Positions 33,340 to 41,730 of a DNA stretch of 64,000 nt are shown here, piece after piece (position 1 is the first letter of the stretch; every line of letters starts with the position of its first letter). The notes under the pieces were generated by a model. That model was not told where the DNA came from. It did not search any database and saw nothing but the letters and a program-made list of their open reading frames with translations. The position numbers and the translations under genes are program-made. This stretch comes from CAVQCT01 sp964371785 (lineage in GTDB: Bacteria; Zixibacteria; MSB-5A5; GN15; FEB-12): assembly GCA_964371785.1 (NCBI GenBank), contig CAYJOL010000010.1:62001-126000 (forward strand). Reading direction: 5' to 3'.

Positions 33340-34589
33340 GAACCTTTTCTCATTCCGCGAGGACGTTCGTTAGCGGGAGCTTCCGGTTGCTTGTTCAATT
33401 CCGGTTCGGTCGCCTTGTCCCCCGGCAGCCCCGGTTCCTCGATGGTGGGATCGATCAAACAAATCGATTCGCCACCCGCAAGCCCGTTGACAATCTCGAC
33501 CGACATGTCATTCTTGCGCCCGACAGTAACCTCGCGCCTGCTCTTATTTCTAAGATACACAACCGTCTGCCCGCTTTTTTCAAAGACTGCTTCCAACGGA
33601 ACGCTGACGACATCAGCAAGGCGGTTTACGATAATTTTGCATGATGCGGACATCCCCGGTTTCAGATTGTCGTCATGCTCGGTTATCCCTACCTCAATAT
33701 CGAAAACGTTTATGTTGCTGTTGTAATCTTTTTTCCGGGCGAGCGTCCCTTTCCTCGTGACCACGCCCCTGTAGATTTTCCCGGGGAACGCATCGAGGGA
33801 AACATCGACAGCTTGTCCGGTGTCAACTTTGTTGGCATCGACTTCGGAAACGGTAGCCTTGACCATCATTTCCGACAGGTCGGGCAGATCAATCAGACCC
33901 TGACCCGGCCATGGGGAGTCGCCCTCCTGTACTTTCCCCATGCTTCCACCTTTCCAGATTTCCAGATACACCACCAGACCGGGAATGGGCGCCATCATGG
34001 TCATCTCGTCCAATTCTTTCTGGGCGAGATTGACTTTGTCCTCGGCCCGCTTGACTTCCACTTTGGCCTTATCTACATCCGCGCGTAGCTGGTCAAGCTT
34101 GGCTTTATAATTGAGCTGGGCCAATTCATATTCGAGATTCGCTTCTTCGGCAATCCGGGGAGCGTCGTGCTTCTTCTCGTCGTAATTGCGCTTCGCCTTT
34201 TCCAAATCAAGCGTGAGTTGCTTTTCCTGGATGGTATATTCCTGCGCGGCGCGTTCCAGTGCGGATTGCTTGATCTTGAGATCAGATTGCAGATCGACCA
34301 GTTCGGCCGTCTGCTGGGTGGCATCGAACCGAATTACCGGATCGCCTTTTTTGACCGTGCTCCCCTCCGGCGCCATCCAGGTAATCTGCAGGCTCCTGAT
34401 GCGTGGCGCCGAGATTGTCATAGCCCGCTTGGCGGCAATGGTACCGCTTTCATTAAGCGCGATGACAAACTCGCCCTTTTTGACCATGGTGGTGGGAATC
34501 TCGTACGATTTGGTGAAAATGGCGTTTACGCCGTAGTAGCCTAAAATAACAACAACGATAACAATAATGGGGTAATATATCTTCTTCAC
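33336..34589 (-). CDS. Periplasmic adaptor (HlyD/MacA-type membrane fusion protein)
   Basis: The 417-residue protein has one N-terminal membrane helix (PIIVIVVVILGYYGV) and a biotinyl/lipoyl half-motif (ISAPRIRSLQITWMAPEGSTVKKGDPVIRF). A long coiled hairpin follows (about 95-185), then a second lipoyl half (ARKGTLARKKDY region), a beta-barrel (VSLDAFPGKIYRGVVTRKG) and a Pro/Glu-rich tail. The codon at 34589 is GTG, preceded by GGAAGGA 6-7 bases upstream. It bridges the permease and TolC. The tail after about residue 375 (EEPGLPGDKATEPELNKQPE) is low-complexity and may be flexible. Confidence 0.88.
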   Translation of the reverse strand: MKKIYYPIIVIVVVILGYYGVNAIFTKSYEIPTTMVKKGEFVIALNESGTIAAKRAMTISAPRIRSLQITWMAPEGSTVKKGDPVIRFDATQQTAELVDLQSDLKIKQSALERAAQEYTIQEKQLTLDLEKAKRNYDEKKHDAPRIAEEANLEYELAQLNYKAKLDQLRADVDKAKVEVKRAEDKVNLAQKELDEMTMMAPIPGLVVYLEIWKGGSMGKVQEGDSPWPGQGLIDLPDLSEMMVKATVSEVDANKVDTGQAVDVSLDAFPGKIYRGVVTRKGTLARKKDYNSNINVFDIEVGITEHDDNLKPGMSASCKIIVNRLADVVSVPLEAVFEKSGQTVVYLRNKSRREVTVGRKNDMSVEIVNGLAGGESICLIDPTIEEPGLPGDKATEPELNKQPEAPANERPRGMRKGS

Positions 34590-34703
34590 AGCATCCTTCC
34601 TCTATCAAGCGTGCGACGCGTACGTGCTCTCACGACGGACGCGGGTAACCGAACAGTCAGTACTTTGTACTCAGTTTTCCGCCTTAAGTTGCTTTGTCCA
34701 TAA

Positions 34704-35585
34704 TTAAATTTTCCACCTCCGGTGCGTCCATAACCATTGATCCGGATACTGGCGTATGATGTCTTCGATTGACTTGAGATATGCTACGGTAAGCGCACGC
34801 ACATCCGCGTCAAGATCCCCGGTATCGGGTGGCTGGAACAGACCACCGAACATAATCACATGCCGATCGTATCGTTCACGTCTCATCAAATAGACGGCCA
34901 GCGGACACCCGGCCTTAATTGCGAAAAGCGCCGGTCCTCTCGGTACGGCCGCCGGACGACCGAAAAAATCAAGAATCAATTCGCGGGACGGATCGTGCTG
35001 GTCCGATACCAGAGTCACAAACCGGTTCTCTTTCAATGCCTTGAATACTTCCCGCAACGCCCCGGCCCGAACCGGGATCACCTTGATACCGAGCGCCGCG
35101 CGCATTCGATTAAGCATTGAGTTGACTCTTTCGTTGTGCTGCACCGCGGCGATTGACCTGAAATCATATCCCTGCGCCGTCAGCCAACATCCGAGCATCT
35201 CCCAATTTCCGAAATGGGCTGAAACGAGCACACCGCCTTTACCTTGCCGATGTATCTGCGCGAAGACCTCAGGATGCGATGGCACCATTATTTGCTGGGC
35301 GCCCTCGACCCCAAGCTTTTCAAATCGAGCCATCTCGAACAAAGTGCGGCCGATATTGCGGAATACATTTCGAGTTATGGCGTCTATCTCCTCTTCACTC
35401 AGAGTATCTCCAAATGCCTTCCGAAGATTGTCTTTGGCGATATCCCGGCGCGAGCGAATGATTCGATACGCCAGCATCCCGAGTGCCGCCGCGATTTTAT
35501 CCGCAAATCGAGGACTAAGTGCATTGGCAACCGACTTGCCCGCCACTGCAACGAAGTACGCGAAACTATCACTTAATTTCGCCAT
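34704..35585 (-). CDS. Lipid A/phospholipid acyltransferase (LpxL/HtrB family)
   Basis: This 293-residue lysophospholipid-type acyltransferase has an N-terminal helix, SAHFGNWEMLG (about residues 119-129; catalytic His and Glu of the HxxxxD/E signature), a VSDQHDPSRE loop, GRPAAVPRGPALFAIKAGCPL and a C-terminal QYPDQWLWTHRRWK, which is the family's WxHRRW end. In Gram-negatives it adds secondary acyl chains to lipid A. It overlaps the peptidase MA gene by 13 bp at its start, and the adaptor gene follows after 114 bp. Confidence 0.9.
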   Translation of the reverse strand: MAKLSDSFAYFVAVAGKSVANALSPRFADKIAAALGMLAYRIIRSRRDIAKDNLRKAFGDTLSEEEIDAITRNVFRNIGRTLFEMARFEKLGVEGAQQIMVPSHPEVFAQIHRQGKGGVLVSAHFGNWEMLGCWLTAQGYDFRSIAAVQHNERVNSMLNRMRAALGIKVIPVRAGALREVFKALKENRFVTLVSDQHDPSRELILDFFGRPAAVPRGPALFAIKAGCPLAVYLMRRERYDRHVIMFGGLFQPPDTGDLDADVRALTVAYLKSIEDIIRQYPDQWLWTHRRWKI

Positions 35586-36541
35586 GGCTCGTCTTCGTCG
35601 TCGGTTTTCTCAGGTTCATCGGGGTCGCCGAATTCGAAGTCGGTCGACTCGTACCGCTCCTGTTGCTCCCACTTCTTGAAGTAGGTTCGGCGCCTGCGAT
35701 AGCGGATAAAACCCGCCACGATCACAAGAATGGCGAGGCTGAGCCAGAAAAACATAGTGTCCATATACAAACTAACGATATTGAATCGTTTCCTCAGATA
35801 TTGGTCAAGTTCGTTTTGAAACTCAGTATAATTCGAACCGACTGCAAAATAAAGGGCCTGATCGACTGAAGCGCCTTTTCCAATCTGCGAGAGAAACGCT
35901 GCAATCGAGCCCGTACCGTAGGTCTCAACCATATAGCTGACCGCGAGATAGCTTTCTGCATACGCTACGTGTGCCTTCCCCTCGCCAAATCGATTGACCA
36001 ATTCGATATCCTTGAGGTCGATGAAATGACCGAACACGGCGGCACGGCTCATCGCCAAACCGTCGGACCAGCTCCACTCGGTGGACACGTACATGGCCAG
36101 ACCTTCATTAAACCATCGCGGCGCCTCAAAAAATCCTGCCTTATAAGCGACAACTAAGTGCGCGTATTCGTGGGCGAGCAGTTCTTCGAATGACCGATTA
36201 ATATTGAAGACATCCGGTGATTTCAATACGATCATGTGGCGTTCAGCGAGTGCCGCCCCGGCACCCCAGTCCGGAAAACGGCCGCCGACCAAGCTGTCAA
36301 AGTCAGCCAAATTGTCCGCTAAGTAGATTTCCGGCTTGTACGGCAGGCTGTCGGCGACCAGCGTAATGAGGCGACGTCGTGTCTCGGCGATGATCTTATC
36401 GGCGATACGCGCAGACGCCGGATTCCGGGAGGAAATGCTGAAGAACTCGTGCTCAATAAGTGGTGGGGGCGCAGGCAGAGCAGCCAATTGATCTGCCAGG
36501 CTGATGCAGGCAACAAGTGTCAGGACAATAAGGTATTTCAC
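35573..36541 (-). CDS. Peptidase MA-like membrane zinc metallopeptidase
   Basis: The roughly 322-residue protein has a signal sequence (KYLIVLTLVACISLA), a peptidase MA-type domain with HEYAHLVVAYKAGFFEAPRWFNEGLAMY (HExxH plus downstream Glu in NEGLA), a C-terminal transmembrane helix (FWLSLAILVIVAGFI) and an acidic tail. The GTG at 36541 begins the signal sequence directly and is my start; an ATG at 36646 (35 codons earlier) is in frame with a weak AAGG site. Further upstream extension runs into the opposite rubrerythrin gene and is rejected. It heads the envelope operon and overlaps the acyltransferase by 13 bp. The substrate is unknown. Confidence 0.8.
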   Translation of the reverse strand: MKYLIVLTLVACISLADQLAALPAPPPLIEHEFFSISSRNPASARIADKIIAETRRRLITLVADSLPYKPEIYLADNLADFDSLVGGRFPDWGAGAALAERHMIVLKSPDVFNINRSFEELLAHEYAHLVVAYKAGFFEAPRWFNEGLAMYVSTEWSWSDGLAMSRAAVFGHFIDLKDIELVNRFGEGKAHVAYAESYLAVSYMVETYGTGSIAAFLSQIGKGASVDQALYFAVGSNYTEFQNELDQYLRKRFNIVSLYMDTMFFWLSLAILVIVAGFIRYRRRRTYFKKWEQQERYESTDFEFGDPDEPEKTDDEDEPWRN

Positions 36542-36647
36542 GACATAAAGATAGTGAAAGATCGGCCGTGCGCAACAGCAACCCGATAATAACCCGGATA
36601 GTTTTGCGTGCGATTCGGCTGCCTTAAGATTTCTTTTGTCGCGCATG

Positions 36648-36677
36648 TTGACAAACCTTGGGCTGTTGTGGTAGTTT
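36648..36677 (+). promoter_or_regulatory. Sigma-70 promoter of the rubrerythrin-like gene
   Basis: TTGACA (36648-36653), an 18-bp spacer and TAGTTT (36672-36677), 50 bp before the ATG at 36728. The -35 is consensus and the -10 is poor. A GAGGAG ribosome site near 36717 precedes the gene. Confidence 0.5.
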
Positions 36678-36727
36678 GTGACGAAGCTAAACGTGAGTGA
36701 ATTTAAGAGTATTCTTGAGGAGACTTT

Positions 36728-37222
36728 ATGGACGTTTTTGAATATGCGATGAAAATGGAAACGGACGGCAGAAGCTATTATGAAGAGCACGCCGCCAAGG
36801 TCGACAATCCCGCCCTCAAACAAATCCTTCTTGAACTGGCCGGTGATGAACAGAAGCACTACATCATCTTTAAGGCCATGCGCGACGGCGAGCCGGTTAA
36901 ACAAGATCTGGCCCGCGATACCAAAATATTTGATCGGGTCAGAAACATGTTCGAACAGATGAAATCCGAAGAAGGCGACTATGCCTTTCCCAAGGACGCC
37001 AGTAAAATCTGGGTAAAGGCACGTGAAATCGAAAGAGAGACCGAGCAATTCTACCGCGAAAAGGCTAAAGAGATCGATGATAAGAATAAAAGGGCGCTGG
37101 TAATCAAAATCGCCGACGAGGAACACAAGCACTGGGTGACAATGGAGCAGGTGATCAAATTCCTCGACCGTCCCTCGACCTGGCTGGAAAACGCCGAGTG
37201 GAATAATCTCGAGGACTATTGA
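36728..37222 (+). CDS. Rubrerythrin-like diiron ferritin family protein
   Basis: This 164-residue four-helix protein shows diiron carboxylate motifs at the expected places: ETDGRSYYEEHA, the DEQKHYIIF pair, EIERETEQFYREKA and DEEHKHWVTM (Exx-H type). There is no C-terminal rubredoxin CxxC domain, so it resembles the erythrin/YciF-like short forms used for peroxide or oxygen detoxification and iron handling. It is the only plus-strand gene between 13.8 and 48.5 kb and faces away from the envelope operon. GAGGAG precedes the ATG and a bidirectional terminator follows. Confidence 0.88.
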   Translation: MDVFEYAMKMETDGRSYYEEHAAKVDNPALKQILLELAGDEQKHYIIFKAMRDGEPVKQDLARDTKIFDRVRNMFEQMKSEEGDYAFPKDASKIWVKAREIERETEQFYREKAKEIDDKNKRALVIKIADEEHKHWVTMEQVIKFLDRPSTWLENAEWNNLEDY

Positions 37223-37257
37223 CCCTCCGAATTCATCTTCTCGAACTAAGCATAAAA

Positions 37258-37277
37258 GGCGGGATTTTTGTCCCGCC
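37258..37277. terminator. Bidirectional intrinsic terminator
   Basis: GGCGGGA-TTTTTG-TCCCGCC gives a 7-bp stem with a 6-nt loop. On the minus strand it is followed by TTTTATGC, and on the plus strand by TTCCGATTTT. It separates the convergent rubrerythrin-like gene and the pseudouridine synthase gene. Confidence 0.75.
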
Positions 37278-37311
37278 TTCCGATTTTATGAAGAAATCTG
37301 ATTGTTGACTG

Positions 37312-38112
37312 TTATCGAGCCATCTTGGTCAGTCCCTTGAGTTCCTCGGTCTCATCATTGGTCAGGTAACGCCACCGGCCAAGTTTCAACCCACGCGCCG
37401 TAATTCCCGCAAATACCACTCGCCTGAGTTGCTTCACCGGATGCCCGACCGATTTGCACAGCTGTTTTACCTCGCGTTTGCGACCTTCCGTAAGCGTCAG
37501 CCTGATCTTTGTCATCTGGTTGCTGTAACCCAGTATAGCAACATCGGCCCTCCCGGTCGCCCCGTCCTCGAGCTTTATCCCTTTCTGGATCAGTTGAACG
37601 GCTTCCGGTTTGAAGTATCCTTTCACCCGTGCTTCATAAATCTTTTGTATCTGGTATCTGGGATGGGCCAATCGGTAGGCCAGGTCACCGTCATTGGTCA
37701 GCAGGAGAACGCCTTCTGTGTCATAGTCCAGACGACCAACCGGATACACTCGTATCGGAAGATCCTTGAGATAATTGACGATGGTTTTTCGCTTGAACGG
37801 ATCATGGAGGGTAGTCATTACCTGAGGAGGTTTATTAAACACAACGTAGACTTTGTGCTCGACCGGGGTGACCACCGTACCGTCGACCTTGACGATATCT
37901 TTGTTTTCATCAAGAATGGTTCCGACTTCAGTGACCGTTGTATCGTTGACGGTGATTCGGCCTTCGCCGATCATAACTTCGGCGCCCCGCCGTGACGTGA
38001 CTCCACAAAGCGACAAGTATTTATTGATACGAATCAATGCCTGCCCGGCTTTCCCATTTCCTGGCTTGTTCACTTCCTGCTTACTCGAGCCGCCGGACAC
38101 AACCAAGGTCAT
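37312..38112 (-). CDS. rluB: Ribosomal pseudouridine synthase, RsuA/RluB family
   Basis: The 266-residue protein has an S4 RNA-binding domain (RINKYLSLCGVTSRRGAEVMIGEGRI, about 27-52) and a catalytic domain with VYPVGRLDYDTEGVLLLTNDG (catalytic Asp in the RLDYxTxG motif). It also shows KPPQVMTTLHDPF and EGRKREVKQLCKSVGHPVKQLRR. RluB, RsuA and RluF-type members modify different rRNA positions; the scpAB neighbourhood is the usual place for rluB. The ATG overlaps the scpB stop by 4 bp. An N-terminal extension (MTLVVSGGSSKQEVNKPGNG) precedes the S4 domain. Confidence 0.92.
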   Translation of the reverse strand: MTLVVSGGSSKQEVNKPGNGKAGQALIRINKYLSLCGVTSRRGAEVMIGEGRITVNDTTVTEVGTILDENKDIVKVDGTVVTPVEHKVYVVFNKPPQVMTTLHDPFKRKTIVNYLKDLPIRVYPVGRLDYDTEGVLLLTNDGDLAYRLAHPRYQIQKIYEARVKGYFKPEAVQLIQKGIKLEDGATGRADVAILGYSNQMTKIRLTLTEGRKREVKQLCKSVGHPVKQLRRVVFAGITARGLKLGRWRYLTNDETEELKGLTKMAR

Positions 38113-38903
38113 GTCTCGTCGACATCGACAATGAGACCGGTCTTTTCACCTGCGTGACCGGGGGAAGCTGATTGACTTTCGTCCTCGTGCTCGTCTGCGT
38201 GATTACCATTGTCGTCCTGCGTTTCGAAAAGATGACCCTCCGGATCCCCGGTTATATCTTCGGGCTCGTTGCGCTCACCCCGGTCAAAGGTGTCATCAGC
38301 GACATTCAGGGTCAGCCTGTCCTCGTCGTCAGCCTGCTGGAGCAGCAGTTCCGTTTGCGACTGCGGCTCTGCCGATGCAACCAGGGCTTCGATCTCGGAC
38401 ATCTTCGGAAGATCGTCCATCCGATTCAGACCGAAGAACTTCAGAAATTCGTCGGTTGTCCCATACTGAAGCGGCTTGCCAACCGTGTTGGCACGTCCCT
38501 TGACAGTGATCATGTTTTTTTCGAGCAGATTGTGCAGCACGCCGTCGGAAGCTACTCCGCGAATCTGTTCTACTTCTATTTTCGTCACCGGTTGCTTGTA
38601 TGCGATGATAGCGAGAGTCTCTAGCGCCGCACGGGTAAGACGCATCTTCCGCGTTCGTGCGAACATTTCCTCGACGAACCCGGTAAATTCGGGGACAATG
38701 TAGAATTGATACCCGCCGGCTAATTCCCGTATTCTGAAGGAACTCCCCGATTGCATGTACCGGTCGTTTAGCTGGGCGACTGCCGCGGCGACTTTCGATG
38801 GCGTCAGGCCGTCCATAAGATCGGCAATCTTCTTTGCCGCCAATGGCTCCGGTGAAGCCAGAATCAGCGCCTCGACCGTCGAATTCTTGAATGTATTATC
38901 CAT
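38109..38903 (-). CDS. scpB: Segregation and condensation protein B
   Basis: ScpB is the winged-helix partner of ScpA and SMC in chromosome segregation. The 264 residues open with the tandem winged-helix region (EALILASPEPLAAKKIADL, LAGGYQFYIVPEF) and contain RLTRAALETLAIIAYKQPVTKIEVEQIRGV and the segment YGTTDEFLKFFGL. Beyond about residue 165, where the family normally ends, an acidic tail (rich in Asp, Glu and Gln; DDNGNHADEHEDESQ) extends to the stop. Gaps of 3 bp to scpA and a 4-bp overlap to rluB put the genes in one operon. Confidence 0.95.
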   Translation of the reverse strand: MDNTFKNSTVEALILASPEPLAAKKIADLMDGLTPSKVAAAVAQLNDRYMQSGSSFRIRELAGGYQFYIVPEFTGFVEEMFARTRKMRLTRAALETLAIIAYKQPVTKIEVEQIRGVASDGVLHNLLEKNMITVKGRANTVGKPLQYGTTDEFLKFFGLNRMDDLPKMSEIEALVASAEPQSQTELLLQQADDEDRLTLNVADDTFDRGERNEPEDITGDPEGHLFETQDDNGNHADEHEDESQSASPGHAGEKTGLIVDVDET

Positions 38904-38906
38904 CGA

Positions 38907-39710
38907 CTATACTTCCATTTCGGTTGTGAATGAGGTCACATCGATCAATTGGGCATCCCGATACGGGGCGTCGAACATCTCTCCCCTGTAGACACGTAAC
39001 TCGGAAAAGGGACGAGCCTGGTGGACAGCAATTCGGTGGGCGCGCACCAACTCGAGAATCGCAATGAACGTGACGACAGCTATGATCTTCTTCGGTGTGT
39101 CCTCGAACAGGTCGCGGAAGGACGCGTGGTCGCGCTTCCGCAAGAACTGTATAACGAACGCAATTCGATCTTCTATATGCGCTTCTTCTGCCCCGACCTC
39201 GTGAACCGTCTCTTCGCGCTTTGCTGACATCACGTCCTTGAAGGCAGTCAGTAGATCGAACAACGAAGTCGCCGGCTCCCAGTCGATCCGGCCTTCAATC
39301 CGGCTGACCGGATTTTCCGGAACATATTTTTGTTCTTCAAGCAGCGCCCGTTCCCGAAGCAGTTCCGCGGCTTCTTTATACTTCTTGTATTCGATAAGCG
39401 CCATGATCAGTTCATCGCGCGGATCTCCTTCGTCCGGATCTTCTTCATTGCGCGGCAAAAGCAGCCGGGTTTTGATCCGAATGAGCGTCGCCGCCATCAA
39501 AATGAATTCGCCGGCGATCTCGAGATTCAGATTGGTCATCAACTCGATATATTTGAGATACTGCTTGGTAATCTTGGCGATCGGGATGTCGTAGATGTCC
39601 ACTTCTTCTTTCTTTATCAGGTACAACAGCAGATCGAGCGGACCCTGGAAAACGGATAAATCCACGCGATAATCGTCAGCGGGCATCACGGATGTAAACT
39701 CGGTGGTCAT
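38907..39710 (-). CDS. scpA: Segregation and condensation protein A
   Basis: The 267-residue kleisin-type protein has DYRVDLSVFQGPLDLLLYLIKKEEVDIYDIPI (ScpA N-terminal signature), a middle region rich in Glu, Arg and Leu (EYKKYKEAAELLRERA), and a C-terminal winged-helix segment (FRDLFEDTPKKIIAVVTFIAILELVRAHRI). The start at 39710 is an ATG that overlaps the trpS stop (ATGA). Upstream in-frame extension would read through trpS and is rejected. It bridges SMC heads with ScpB. Confidence 0.95.
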   Translation of the reverse strand: MTTEFTSVMPADDYRVDLSVFQGPLDLLLYLIKKEEVDIYDIPIAKITKQYLKYIELMTNLNLEIAGEFILMAATLIRIKTRLLLPRNEEDPDEGDPRDELIMALIEYKKYKEAAELLRERALLEEQKYVPENPVSRIEGRIDWEPATSLFDLLTAFKDVMSAKREETVHEVGAEEAHIEDRIAFVIQFLRKRDHASFRDLFEDTPKKIIAVVTFIAILELVRAHRIAVHQARPFSELRVYRGEMFDAPYRDAQLIDVTSFTTEMEV

Positions 39711-40720
39711 TTGCTCTTCTTTCGATAATCCATTTTCATTGCCGCGCGCACTTTTTCCATAACATTCTGGGCGCGGGTACGGGCGCGCTCCGCGCCGGAG
39801 TTCAAGATGTCCCAAATAAGATCCGGCGTCTTCAGTAATTCTACCCGGCGATCCCGAATCGGACTGAGCTGTGCATTCATGTTGGTCGACAACTTCATCT
39901 TGCAGTCGACACAGCCGAGTTCACCGGTCCGGCAGGGCGGGGCGATTTCATCCGCGGCGTCAGGCGTGTACACTCGGTGCAGGTGATAAATCGGGCAGAT
40001 CTCCGGGCGGCCGGGGTCACCCTTGTAGACTTTCTGCGGGTCGGTTATGAAACTCCGGATCCGTTTCTCGGTCTGCTTTTCGGTGTAGTCAACCGGGATA
40101 TGATTATCGTATGACTTGGACATCTTTCGATTATCCGAACCGGGAATCAGCGGTATTTCGGTCAAAAGAGCCTCCGGCTCCACCAGAGTGTTTTTGTACA
40201 CGCTATTGAATCTCTTCGCCAGATCATTGGCCAACCAGACATGTTTTTCCTGATCCTTGCCGACCGGGACCTTGTGGGCGTTGTACACGCAGATATCGGC
40301 GGCCTGAAGCACCGGATACCCAAGAAAGCCATACGAATCCAGTGACTCCTTCTTCTCCTGGTAGGTAGGCAGGCGCATGAGAGTCGGCACCGAGATAAGC
40401 ATGGAGAATATCAAGTGAAGTTCGGCGTGCTCCTTGACATCTGATTGAATGAAGATGGCGCACTTCTGGGGGTCGAGGCTGGCGGCCAAAAAGTCCACAG
40501 CCATCTGGAATATCTTATCTTTGAGACCGGCGGTATCATAGTAGGCGGCGGTCAACGCATGCCAATCGACAATGCACAGGTACATCCAGTAGTCTTCCTG
40601 TAACCGCACCCAGTTTCTCAGCGCGCCTTCGAGATTGCCGATATGCAGCGATCCGGTCGGCTGCATACCGGAGAGGATCGTCTCTTTCCGGGCCGGTGTC
40701 GATGGATTCGGAGTAGTAAT
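39707..40720 (-). CDS. trpS: Tryptophanyl-tRNA synthetase, apparently ATT-initiated
   Basis: This class I synthetase charges tRNA-Trp. The HIGH-type HIGN (in SLHIGN) and KMSKS (NRKMSKSYDN) motifs are intact, and the protein has a four-Cys insert (CRTGELGCVDCKM). No ATG, GTG or TTG starts the full-length protein. The first ATG (40666) would delete the KETILSG strand that belongs to the ATP-binding fold, and a TAA stop sits in frame only five codons above the ATT at 40720. That ATT is preceded by a perfect AAGGAG 8 bases upstream, giving 337 residues (TTPNPSTPARKETILSG before the family core). The overlap with scpA is 4 bp. A sequencing error that destroyed a normal start is the alternative. 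Confidence 0.88.
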   Translation of the reverse strand: MTTPNPSTPARKETILSGMQPTGSLHIGNLEGALRNWVRLQEDYWMYLCIVDWHALTAAYYDTAGLKDKIFQMAVDFLAASLDPQKCAIFIQSDVKEHAELHLIFSMLISVPTLMRLPTYQEKKESLDSYGFLGYPVLQAADICVYNAHKVPVGKDQEKHVWLANDLAKRFNSVYKNTLVEPEALLTEIPLIPGSDNRKMSKSYDNHIPVDYTEKQTEKRIRSFITDPQKVYKGDPGRPEICPIYHLHRVYTPDAADEIAPPCRTGELGCVDCKMKLSTNMNAQLSPIRDRRVELLKTPDLIWDILNSGAERARTRAQNVMEKVRAAMKMDYRKKSK

Positions 40721-40728
40721 TCTTGAAT

Positions 40729-40734
40729 CTCCTT
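40729..40734 (-). promoter_or_regulatory. Ribosome-binding site that defines the ATT start of trpS
   Basis: AAGGAG on the minus strand lies 8 nt before the ATT at 40720. It is the only strong Shine-Dalgarno sequence near the trpS 5' end and decides for the ATT start over the internal ATG. Confidence 0.7.
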
Positions 40735-40889
40735 ACAGTCTGGAACAATCACTGGTAAGTCATGATGGTATGACTTTGGTTGAAATAAATCAATTAAAAA
40801 CTCTGGGGTAATTTGCCCGCGAGACCGAATGGGAGACAATGAGATGAAAAAGCGGGGCGGGCGGGCTCCAGCGCTTACCGCATGACCGC

Positions 40890-41429
40890 TCAGGTGGTCG
40901 CGCCGCCGATAGTCGAGTCCAGAAAGAGATAAGGTTTCCAGCGGTCATCGATGCCGTGATTGCGTTGGATAAATGTAATATAGGTTGGTCGGGTCGGCTT
41001 TTTCAGCAGTTTCATCCCGACCATATCGGGGGTCCGGTTTCCCTTCTTGTTATTACACCGGGCACAGGAGCAGACCAGATTCTCCCAGCTGTCACTGCCC
41101 CCCATGGTCTTCGGTACGATATGGTCAACCGTCATCGGTCCTTTGGCGGTCCCGCAGTACTGGCACCGGTTACCGTCGCGAACGAGCACGTTCTTGCGCG
41201 TCAGCATGATACGTTTGAAGGGCACTTTCTTGAATTGGGAGAGCCGAACAACGGACGGTAGGCTGAAGCTGTTATTCACACTATGAAGTTTGAGCCCGTC
41301 GGCGGTCTCAATCATCTCCGCCTTGCCCTGGAACAACAGGACAAATGCCCGTCTCGCCGAGCAAACGCTCAGTGGTTCATAGTTCTGATTCAGCATCAGG
41401 ACACTTCTATTGATAAGAGCTGCGTTCAT
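40890..41429 (-). CDS. HNH endonuclease family protein
   Basis: From the chosen ATG at 41429 the product has 179 residues. It carries a Cys4-type HNH motif: CQYCG (about residue 92), DHIVPKTMGGSDSWENLVCSCARCNNKKGN, and a downstream NRTPDMVGMKL. The family includes McrA-like restriction nucleases, homing-like enzymes and host-encoded housekeeping HNH proteins. The N-terminal LNQNYEPLSVCSARRAFVLLFQGKAEMIE is characteristic of a conserved bacterial HNH protein of unknown role. Longer starts (41474, 41561) exist, but the last would lie on the predicted promoter. It lies 169 bp before the trpS ATT, same strand, and is not certain to be in the same operon. Confidence 0.85.
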   Translation of the reverse strand: MNAALINRSVLMLNQNYEPLSVCSARRAFVLLFQGKAEMIETADGLKLHSVNNSFSLPSVVRLSQFKKVPFKRIMLTRKNVLVRDGNRCQYCGTAKGPMTVDHIVPKTMGGSDSWENLVCSCARCNNKKGNRTPDMVGMKLLKKPTRPTYITFIQRNHGIDDRWKPYLFLDSTIGGATT

Positions 41430-41549
41430 TTCTTCATGCAACCTGCATACAACAATAGCCGGGTTCTGCCTCATGCTGTCCGACACGGTTCGTTGCCCGG
41501 CTGATTGCCGGTCTTGGGCGCCGGCCAGTGCCGTCAGTATATTCCGCAA

Positions 41550-41578
41550 AAGATTGCCCAAAAAGGCTCTTTTGTCAA
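41550..41578 (-). promoter_or_regulatory. Possible promoter of the HNH nuclease gene
   Basis: TTGACA (41573-41578), a 17-bp spacer and AATCTT (41550-41555) on the minus strand. The -35 is consensus and the -10 is weak. The region 41430-41682 otherwise shows no gene on either strand. Confidence 0.4.
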
Positions 41579-41682
41579 CAGGAAAATACCCGATAAACCG
41601 GCGGTGGATGCGGCCAAACCGCTATCGGACAAAACAATGCCATGCGGCGACGCAATTCCGGAAGACCGCATTCCAATATAAA

Positions 41683-41707
41683 AAAGCTCCGCAGGCCGCG
41701 GAGCTTT
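41683..41707 (-). terminator. Intrinsic terminator of the NtrC-type regulator gene
   Basis: AAAGCTCCGC-aggcc-GCGGAGCTTT forms a 10-bp perfect stem followed on the minus strand by TTATATTGG. It lies 24 bp downstream of the response regulator stop codon. Confidence 0.8.
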
Positions 41708-41730
41708 CAAATCCCTCCCGATCTCGGGCA

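Noticed and set aside
36542..37132. N-terminal extension of the peptidase MA protein to a start at 37132
   Set aside because: The extra 200 residues are the reverse strand of the rubrerythrin-like gene and of its promoter. The signal sequence starts naturally at 36541.
40666..40668. ATG at 40666 as the trpS start
   Set aside because: It would remove the KETILSG strand of the synthetase fold and has no ribosome site. The AAGGAG-ATT combination upstream is better.
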